Shown here: positions 36,896 to 41,896 of the stretch, piece by piece
Position numbering within the stretch: position 1 is the stretch's first letter
Layout of the letters: the number at the start of each line of letters is the position of its first letter
Assembly (NCBI GenBank): GCA_030432465.1
Contig: JAUIHB010000003.1
Span: 1-41,896, forward strand
Direction: 5' to 3'
From: Gammaproteobacteria bacterium
Lineage (GTDB): Bacteria > Pseudomonadota > Gammaproteobacteria > Enterobacterales > Kangiellaceae
Length of the DNA: 41,896 bases
The notes under the pieces: generated by a model
What the model was told of the DNA's origin: nothing
Database searches by the model: none
Seen by the model: only the letters and a program-made list of their open reading frames with translations
Made by a program: the position numbers and the translations under genes

Positions 36896-37034
36896 GTTTT
36901 GGTTGTGATCAAAGTATTTAAATTTTAGACAATTCAACTGATTTGAATGAATTATTAAGGATTTCGAGGACGTTTTGTCTAAAATTCTAAATTGCTACTT
37001 TTTACTGTTTTTCTAGATTAGTGATCAGTATGAA

Positions 37035-37061
37035 AGCCTCGCTAAACAGCGGGGCTTTTTT
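37035..37061 (+). terminator. intrinsic terminator after gcvP
   Basis: AGCCTCGC, loop TAAACA, GCGGGGCT with one G-U pair, then TTTTTT. It closes the gcv region about 140 bases past the gcvP stop and marks the left side of the restriction-modification locus. Confidence 0.88.
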
Positions 37062-37294
37062 GTATCTGCTAGAAATTGATGCTTTGCCAATGCTTACATC
37101 ATTAATTGTTAATTGCGCTGTTCCAAAATTGATTTATTGTGTTGTTTGCTAACTGTCGTATCGCAATCAGCCGACCGGACTTGTTTAGTGAACAAATACC
37201 CGATCCGTTCAATCGTAAGTCTGTTCATTCGCGGTATTTGGGACTTTTCACCTCTATTTCATTTTCCGCACCATATAAATGATGCAGTTTATGG
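37062..37294. other. spacer between gcvP terminator and hsd promoter
   Basis: No gene is recognised. I looked for an integration target such as a tRNA end or flanking direct repeats and found none. The right part carries candidate operator elements, listed separately. Confidence 0.5.
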
Positions 37295-37347
37295 TTGACA
37301 CTCGACCCTTTGTTTATCAGAATAGCTGCATGTTTTAAATGGTGCAG
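37277..37347 (+). repeat. paired AAATGRTGCAG elements around the hsd promoter
   Basis: AAATGATGCAG (37277-37287) and AAATGGTGCAG (37337-37347) stand 60 bases apart, one just before the -35 and one after the -10. GCACCAT at 37268-37274 is the inverse of ATGGTGC in the second copy. They could be operators of the restriction-modification locus. Confidence 0.5.
37295..37323 (+). promoter_or_regulatory. sigma-70-like promoter of the hsd locus
   Basis: A perfect TTGACA (37295-37300), 17 bases of spacing and CAGAAT (37318-37323, four of six consensus bases). The first gene begins 33 bases after the -10. Confidence 0.65.
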
Positions 37348-37355
37348 ATATTTAG

Positions 37356-37979
37356 TTGAAACGATTACTGTCAGATATTGCAGAAATAAAGGCCGGCCAC
37401 CCTTTCAGGGGGAAGATCCCAGAAGTTGGGGATGGTGAAGCTTATGTTATTCAAATTAGAAATATTAATGAAGATGGTGATATTGAATGGAATCAGCTAG
37501 TTCGTACCAATATCACAGGCCGTAAGTCTCCAGACTGGTTGGTAAACGGCGATGTGCTTTTTGCCGCTCGGGGTCAACGCAATATCGCAGCTTGTATTAC
37601 AGACATTAATCGTCCTACAGTGTGTGCCCCACATTATTTTGTCATTAAAGTGCACTCCGACAAAGCAATATTACCTGAATTTTTGGCTTGGCAGCTTAAT
37701 CAGCTTCCGGCACAAAAATACTTTGCTCAAGCTGCTGAAGGTAGCTTGCAGCTGAGCATTCGCCGCCCTGTGTTGGAGTCGTTGCAAGTCACCATTCCTA
37801 GCATGCCTGAACAAGCCGCAATTATCGGTTTGTACAATCAAGTTAAGAAAGAGAAGCAAACCTATAACGCTTTAATAGAAAACCGAAGTAAGCAAATGCA
37901 ATATGTTGCCAGCAACTTACTCGGTGAAAAAATTAATCTCAAATCCAAAGTCAAAGTGAATACTAAAAAGGATATTTAA
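37356..37979 (+). CDS. half-length type I specificity subunit (single target-recognition domain)
   Basis: A 207-residue protein with one HsdS-type target recognition domain (about 1-150, with LSDIAEIKAGHPFRGKI, NGDVLFAARGQRN and the FLAWQLNQLP segment) and one helical spacer (about 150-200, with MPEQAAIIGLYNQVKKEKQT). Full HsdS proteins have two of each and about 400 residues. The start is a TTG right after an in-frame TAG, with no good ribosome binding site. The stop TAA touches the hsdM ATG with no gap, so translation is coupled. Half-size specificity proteins can work as dimers. It may give the methylase a symmetrical specificity or act as a regulator. This is inference. Confidence 0.82.
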   Translation: MKRLLSDIAEIKAGHPFRGKIPEVGDGEAYVIQIRNINEDGDIEWNQLVRTNITGRKSPDWLVNGDVLFAARGQRNIAACITDINRPTVCAPHYFVIKVHSDKAILPEFLAWQLNQLPAQKYFAQAAEGSLQLSIRRPVLESLQVTIPSMPEQAAIIGLYNQVKKEKQTYNALIENRSKQMQYVASNLLGEKINLKSKVKVNTKKDI

Positions 37980-39512
37980 ATGCCAAACCTTCAAATCAAT
38001 CAAGATGACATTAACAAAGCGGTGTGGAATGCTTGTGATACTTTCCGCGGGGTCATCAGCTCAGATACCTATAAAGACTTTGTTTTGACTATGTTGTTTT
38101 TAAAGTACATCTCTGATGTGTACCAAGATGAGTATGAGCAGTTAGTTAAAACCCATGGTGACAATCCTGAGCTTATCCACGCCATGATGGCAAAGCAGCG
38201 ATTTGTACTGCCACAAGGGGCTAGTTTTTGGGATTTGTATGAGCAACGTCACCAGCCGGGCAATGGCCAACGCATAGACCAAGCGCTACACGCGATTGAA
38301 GAAACCAATGGGGCTAAGCTTAAAAATGTGTTCCAAGATATTAGCTTTAATACCGATAAATTAGGCCCAGAAAAACAGAAAAACGATCTATTACGTCATT
38401 TACTTGAAGACTTTGGTAAAGACCTGCTTAATTTGCGTCCAAGCCGTGTGGGTAGCCTTGATATTATTGGTAATGCTTATGAGTATTTAATTAAACATTT
38501 TGCCGCTGGCTCGGGTAAAACCGCAGGTGAATTTTATACCCCTCCAGAAGTATCTGACTTATTAGCGGCTATTTTAGAGCCCGCTGAAGGGGATGAAATT
38601 TGTGATCCGGCATGTGGTTCGGGCTCTTTGTTAATGAAGTGTGGCCGCATGGTGCGTAATTCATTTAACGGCTCTAAAAAGTATGCCTTATTTGGCCAAG
38701 AAGCCATCGGCTCTACTTGGGCGCTGGCTAAAATGAATATGTTCCTGCATGGCGAAGATAATCACCGCATTGAATGGGGAGACACTATTCGTAACCCACT
38801 GTTAAAAACTAAAGAAGGTGATGCACTGCTGCATTTTGATGTGGTGACCGCTAACCCGCCCTTTAGTCTTGATAAATGGGGGCATGAAGATGCCGCCAGC
38901 GACATTTATGGTCGATTCCGTCGTGGCGTACCGCCAAAAACCAAAGGTGATTATGCGTTTATTAGTCACATGATTGAAACGCTTAAACCTGCTAGTCATG
39001 GAAAGATGGGGGGAAGAATGGGCGTGGTTGTGCCTCATGGTGTGCTATTCCGCGCGTCTAGCGAGGGCAAAATTCGTCAACAACTGATTGAAGAAAACCT
39101 GTTAGACACAGTCATTGGCCTTCCTGAAAAACTGTTTTTTGGCACCGGTATTCCAGCCGCTATTTTGTTGTTTAAGAAGAATAAAACTGATGACAAAGTC
39201 TTGTTTATTGATGCCAGCCGCGAATTTAAATCGGGCAAAAATCAGAATCAGTTAACTCCAGAAAATATTCAAAAGGTCATCAACACCTACAAAAGCCGTG
39301 AAACCACAGATAAGTATTCTTATTTAGCCAGTTTTGACGAAATTAGAGAAAATGACTTTAACCTTAATATTCCGCGTTATGTGGATACTTTTGAGGAAGA
39401 AGCTGAAATTGATTTAGTGGCCGTTCGTAAGGAACGACTGCAATTGCAAGACGAGTTAAAAACGCTTGAAGTGGAAATGGAAGGTTATTTGAAGGAGTTG
39501 GGGTATGAGTAA
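37980..39512 (+). CDS. hsdM: type I DNA methyltransferase subunit HsdM
   Basis: A 510-residue N6-adenine methyltransferase subunit. The HsdM N-terminal helical domain reads NKAVWNACDTFRGVI and LKYISDVYQDEY. The AdoMet motif I is DPACGSGSLL (209-218), preceded by AGEFYTPPEVS, and the catalytic motif IV is NPPF (292-295). It methylates adenine in the target set by HsdS, protecting DNA. Its last codons overlap the start of the rhuM-like gene by 8 bases. The 42 bases at its 3' end recur before hsdS at 41501-41542. Confidence 0.96.
   Translation: MPNLQINQDDINKAVWNACDTFRGVISSDTYKDFVLTMLFLKYISDVYQDEYEQLVKTHGDNPELIHAMMAKQRFVLPQGASFWDLYEQRHQPGNGQRIDQALHAIEETNGAKLKNVFQDISFNTDKLGPEKQKNDLLRHLLEDFGKDLLNLRPSRVGSLDIIGNAYEYLIKHFAAGSGKTAGEFYTPPEVSDLLAAILEPAEGDEICDPACGSGSLLMKCGRMVRNSFNGSKKYALFGQEAIGSTWALAKMNMFLHGEDNHRIEWGDTIRNPLLKTKEGDALLHFDVVTANPPFSLDKWGHEDAASDIYGRFRRGVPPKTKGDYAFISHMIETLKPASHGKMGGRMGVVVPHGVLFRASSEGKIRQQLIEENLLDTVIGLPEKLFFGTGIPAAILLFKKNKTDDKVLFIDASREFKSGKNQNQLTPENIQKVINTYKSRETTDKYSYLASFDEIRENDFNLNIPRYVDTFEEEAEIDLVAVRKERLQLQDELKTLEVEMEGYLKELGYE
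39465..39506 (+). repeat. hsdM 3'-end repeat, copy A
   Basis: Forty-two bases coding LEVEMEGYLKELGY and the coupling ATG. Copy B at 41501-41542 is identical at 38 of 42 positions and leads into hsdS in the same way. Confidence 0.92.
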
Positions 39513-40578
39513 ATCGGACTCCGATCTTTCCATCCAACGCTCATCGGTGGCTGAGTATTTAACTTTTGTCGCTGCGAGCGAACAAACAGGCGTTGAAGCA
39601 TTATTTGCCCATGAGAATGTCTGGCTTTCGCAGAAAATGATGGGGCAGCTCTATGATGTTAATGTTCGTACCATCAATTATCATCTTAAAAAAATATTTG
39701 AAGACAATGAGTTAGAAGAGGGCTCAGTTATCCAAGATTTTCGGATAACTGCTAAAGATGGTAAAAACTACAACACTAAACATTATAATTTAAGTGCCAT
39801 TATTGCCGTAGGTTATAAAGTCAATTCAGAACGCGCCGTACAGTTTCGCAAATGGGCGACAAGTATCATCCAAGAATTTACCATAAAAGGCTTTAGCATG
39901 GATGATGAGCGGCTCAAGAATGATGGCTCTATACTTGGCAGGCAATACTTTGAAGAGCAATTACAACGCATTCGAGAGATCCGTCTTTCGGAACGCAAGT
40001 TCTACCAAAAAATTACCGATATTTATGCCACAGCCATTGATTATGATGTGACGGCCAAAGCAACCCAAAGATTTTTTGCCACAGTTCAAAATAAATTGCA
40101 TTGGGCAATTCATGGGCAAACCGCTGCAGAAGTCATTGTCAATCGAGCCGATGCTAATCAAGCTAATATGGGACTCACTGACTGGAAAGATGCCCCTAGT
40201 GGTAAAGTTCAAGCATTTGATGTGGTGGTTGCTAAAAATTATCTAGCAGAAAATGAAATCAGCCAACTGCAACGCTTAGTGTCAGCCTATCTTGATATTG
40301 CGGAAGACATGGCACAGCGCCAGCTCCCCATGACCATGCAAGATTGGGAAGTTCGCTTAAATCGTTTTATTGATGCGACCGATCGCGATGTACTAAACGA
40401 TGCAGGCAAGGTCACTGCAGAAATTGCCAAAGCGCATGCACTGAGTGAGTTTGAAAAATATCGAATTATTCAAGATAGATTGTTTGAAAGTGATTTTGAT
40501 CGTTTGGTTTCTGTCGAGAAAAAGAGTTTAAAGAAGCCTGAAAAATTAGCCAACGGGGAAGAAGAGAATGAAAGATAA
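39505..40578 (+). CDS. rhuM: RhuM family protein of the type I locus
   Basis: A 357-residue protein of the virulence RhuM family, often found within type I restriction-modification loci. Residues about 45-110 look like a DNA-binding domain (WLSQKMMGQLYDVNVRTINYH is split by the family motif into a helix-turn-helix-like unit). The core QFRKWATSIIQEFTIKGF and TAIDYDVTAKATQRFF segments are RhuM hallmarks. Its biochemical role is not established. The start ATG overlaps the hsdM stop, so translation is coupled. Its last 24 codons form a tail shared with the dinD-like gene downstream, which seems not to be native to the family. Confidence 0.88.
   Translation: MSKSDSDLSIQRSSVAEYLTFVAASEQTGVEALFAHENVWLSQKMMGQLYDVNVRTINYHLKKIFEDNELEEGSVIQDFRITAKDGKNYNTKHYNLSAIIAVGYKVNSERAVQFRKWATSIIQEFTIKGFSMDDERLKNDGSILGRQYFEEQLQRIREIRLSERKFYQKITDIYATAIDYDVTAKATQRFFATVQNKLHWAIHGQTAAEVIVNRADANQANMGLTDWKDAPSGKVQAFDVVVAKNYLAENEISQLQRLVSAYLDIAEDMAQRQLPMTMQDWEVRLNRFIDATDRDVLNDAGKVTAEIAKAHALSEFEKYRIIQDRLFESDFDRLVSVEKKSLKKPEKLANGEEENER
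40501..40572 (+). repeat. accessory-gene tail repeat, copy in rhuM
   Basis: Seventy-two bases, 66 identical to 41386-41457 at the end of the dinD-like gene. They encode RLVSVEKKSLKKPEKLANG and an acidic ending. Confidence 0.93.
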
Positions 40579-40599
40579 ACACGCCCTAAGGAGCAAGTT

Positions 40600-41460
40600 A
40601 TGGAACAGTCACAAATACAATCACTAACCACCACTTTTGAAGGTCATGCTCAACAGACTGAAAATCAAGTCGAATTTTGGTTGGCTCGTGACCTGCAACA
40701 TCTGCTAGGTTATGGTAAATGGGATAATTTTCAAAGCGTAATTTCCAAGGCAAAAACAGCCAGCGAAGTCACTGGTCATGTTATTGCAGACCATTTTGCT
40801 GACGTCGGGAAAATGGTCGAACTGGGTTCGGGAAGCCAGCGTCAGATTGACGATATTATGCTTACCCGTTATGCCTGTTATCTGATTGCACAGAATGGTG
40901 ATCCAAGAAAGCAGGAAGTTGCCTTTGCGCAAACCTACTTTGCCATGCAGACCCGAAAAGCAGAGTTGATTGAGCAGCGGTTGTTGGAATCTGAACGTGT
41001 GCAGGCGAGGCAAAAGTTATCGGATACCGAGAAAGAATTATCCAGTGTTATATTTGAGCAGACGGGCGGTAATAAGAACTTTGCCCTAATTCGCAGCAAA
41101 GGTGATCACGCGCTTTATGGTAAAAATACCAAAGCCATGAAAGCACAATGGCAAGTACCCAATAACCGCCCATTGGCTGATTTTGCACCCACTATCATTC
41201 TTAAAGCCAAAGACTTTGCTACCGAAATTACCATTCATAATGCACGCACACAGCAGATGACTCGTGAGCAGCAAATTTCCAGCGAGCACATCACCAATAA
41301 CGAGGCTGTTCGGCAAACCCTGTTAAGTCGAGGCATACGCCCAGAAAGCTTACCACCAGAAGAAGATGTCAAAAAAGTCGAGCGGCGTTTGGTTTCTGCT
41401 GAGAAAAAGTCTTTAAAGAACCCTGAAAAATTAGCCAATGGGGAAGAAGAGAATGAATAA
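40600..41460 (+). CDS. dinD: DinD-like (BRO-N domain) protein of the type I locus
   Basis: A 286-residue protein related to DNA damage-inducible protein D. The N-terminal BRO/KilA-N-like part has FWLARDLQHLLGYGKWDNFQ, then YACYLIAQNGDPRKQEVAFAQTYFA, both DinD hallmarks. E. coli DinD inhibits RecA activities; whether this copy does so is unknown. AAGGAG lies 6 bases before the ATG. The gene lies between the rhuM-like gene and hsdS. Its ending ERRLVSAEKKSLKNPEKLAN is the same tail as in rhuM. Its stop overlaps a 32-codon frame that carries the HsdM C-terminus. No LexA box was recognised before it. Confidence 0.9.
   Translation: MEQSQIQSLTTTFEGHAQQTENQVEFWLARDLQHLLGYGKWDNFQSVISKAKTASEVTGHVIADHFADVGKMVELGSGSQRQIDDIMLTRYACYLIAQNGDPRKQEVAFAQTYFAMQTRKAELIEQRLLESERVQARQKLSDTEKELSSVIFEQTGGNKNFALIRSKGDHALYGKNTKAMKAQWQVPNNRPLADFAPTIILKAKDFATEITIHNARTQQMTREQQISSEHITNNEAVRQTLLSRGIRPESLPPEEDVKKVERRLVSAEKKSLKNPEKLANGEEENE
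41386..41457 (+). repeat. accessory-gene tail repeat, copy in dinD
   Basis: Second copy of the 72-base repeat at 40501-40572, differing at six positions. The PEEDVKKVERR sequence just before it is normal for DinD, so this is the likelier original. Confidence 0.93.
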
Positions 41461-41551
41461 CTTTAGCTTGCGTGTTAGGAATAAAAATAAATTAAACGCA
41501 CTTGAAATGGAAATGAAAGGTTATTTTAAGGAGTTGGGTTATGGTGCCTAG
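41453..41551 (+). pseudogene. 32-residue frame carrying a duplicated HsdM C-terminus
   Basis: The frame starts at an ATG inside the dinD stop region and ends 11 bases inside hsdS. Its last 18 residues, LNALEMEMKGYFKELGYG, match the HsdM C-terminus at 12 of 18 positions, while the first 14 (MNNFSLRVRNKNKL) do not clearly match. It joins dinD and hsdS by overlaps at both ends. I read it as a leftover of the original hsdM-hsdS junction, kept as a translation-coupling leader. Whether the peptide matters is unknown. Confidence 0.75.
41501..41542 (+). repeat. hsdM 3'-end repeat, copy B
   Basis: Second copy of the 42-base hsdM end at 39465-39506. It includes AAGGAG, the ribosome binding site for hsdS, and the first two bases of its ATG. 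Confidence 0.92.
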
Positions 41552-41896
41552 TGGTTGGAAGTTAACTTCACTTGGTGAAGTCTGCTCAAATAAATTACAA
41601 ACAGGCCCTTTCGGTAGCCAACTTCATGCTCATGAGTATACAGAAACAGGGGTATCTGTATTGATGCCTAAAGATCTCATTGGTTTTAGAGCTAATACGA
41701 ACAATGCTGCAAAGATCCCTACTTCAAGAGCCAACGATTTAGCTAAACATATTTTGAAAGAAGGTGACATACTATTCAGTAGACGTGGTGATGTATCTAG
41801 GTTTGCATTAATAGACGAAAAATCTGAGGGTGCGTTATGTGGTACTGGTTGCCTTAAAGCAACAGTAAATGCTGAACATTCGCCAATTTTCTTATC
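41541..41896 (+). CDS. hsdS: type I specificity subunit HsdS (N-terminal part)
   Basis: At least 118 codons, cut by the window end. The N-terminus VPSGWKLTSLGEVC, then LQTGPFGSQLHAHEY, the GVSVLMPKDL segment and GDILFSRRGDVSRFALI are plain HsdS first-recognition-domain features. It selects the DNA target for HsdM and HsdR. AAGGAG stands 7 bases before the ATG and lies within the repeated hsdM end. Its recognition domain is unlike that of the half-size protein at 37356 in its first residues, so the two probably read different half-sites. The hsdR gene should follow outside the window, unless it is absent. Confidence 0.92.
   Translation, partial: MVPSGWKLTSLGEVCSNKLQTGPFGSQLHAHEYTETGVSVLMPKDLIGFRANTNNAAKIPTSRANDLAKHILKEGDILFSRRGDVSRFALIDEKSEGALCGTGCLKATVNAEHSPIFL

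Noticed and set aside
37062-37294. Attachment site or tRNA end at the left edge of the hsd locus.
   Set aside because: No tRNA-like sequence, integrase gene or flanking direct repeat was found.

Overview
This is a chromosomal window of a low-GC Gammaproteobacterium. The anchor is the block rpiA / fau (ygfA) - ssrS (6S RNA) - zapA / ygfB - pepP - ubiH - ubiI / gcvT - gcvH - gcvP, whose order is the one I know from enteric bacteria. The two-subunit 2-oxoacid:ferredoxin oxidoreductase, the RegB/RegA-type redox two-component system and the many secreted or TonB-dependent proteins suggest a marine heterotroph, perhaps near Kangiellaceae. The genus is inference only.

Layout. 1-2800: end of korA, korB, a convergent TetR regulator and a small membrane protein. 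2859-5375: a minus-strand lipid group (diacylglycerol-kinase-like enzyme, DUF1206 membrane protein, PAP2 phosphatase), preceded by a 13-copy TTGATA tract. 5732-12024: a chemoreceptor, a secreted protein of unknown function, a decayed TonB-receptor end, a VOC protein, a PKD/PPC secreted protein and an acyl-CoA thioesterase. 12145-16365: a TonB-dependent copper receptor divergent from a RegB/RegA-like kinase-regulator pair, with a RegA-box-like palindrome between them. 16411-24336: the conserved housekeeping block with 6S RNA and several small genes (44-aa membrane peptide, 59-aa TIGR02449-type coiled coil). 24523-32169: about 8 kb that separates ubiI from gcvT. It holds a membrane class III nucleotide cyclase, a three-gene operon for secreted proteins (choice-of-anchor B protein, FixH/YtkA-like protein, MauG-like di-haem lipoprotein) and gloA. 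32313-36895: gcvT, gcvH and gcvP, with an intrinsic terminator between gcvH and gcvP. 37295-41896 (end): a type I restriction-modification locus with a half-length specificity gene, hsdM, rhuM-like and dinD-like genes, and the start of hsdS. The window ends inside hsdS and no hsdR is visible.

How they fit. gcvTHP, fau and the folate chemistry link one-carbon metabolism. pepP, ubiH and ubiI form the usual plus-strand group for peptide turnover and ubiquinone synthesis. RegB reads the quinone pool in well-studied homologues, and here it sits beside the copper receptor. The most unusual part is the hsd locus. The rhuM-dinD pair sits between hsdM and hsdS, and sequence repeats mark both the hsdM/rhuM and dinD/hsdS junctions and the two accessory gene tails. 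This suggests cassette insertion that rebuilt the translational coupling to hsdS. The unstudied secreted MauG operon is the second candidate for new biology.
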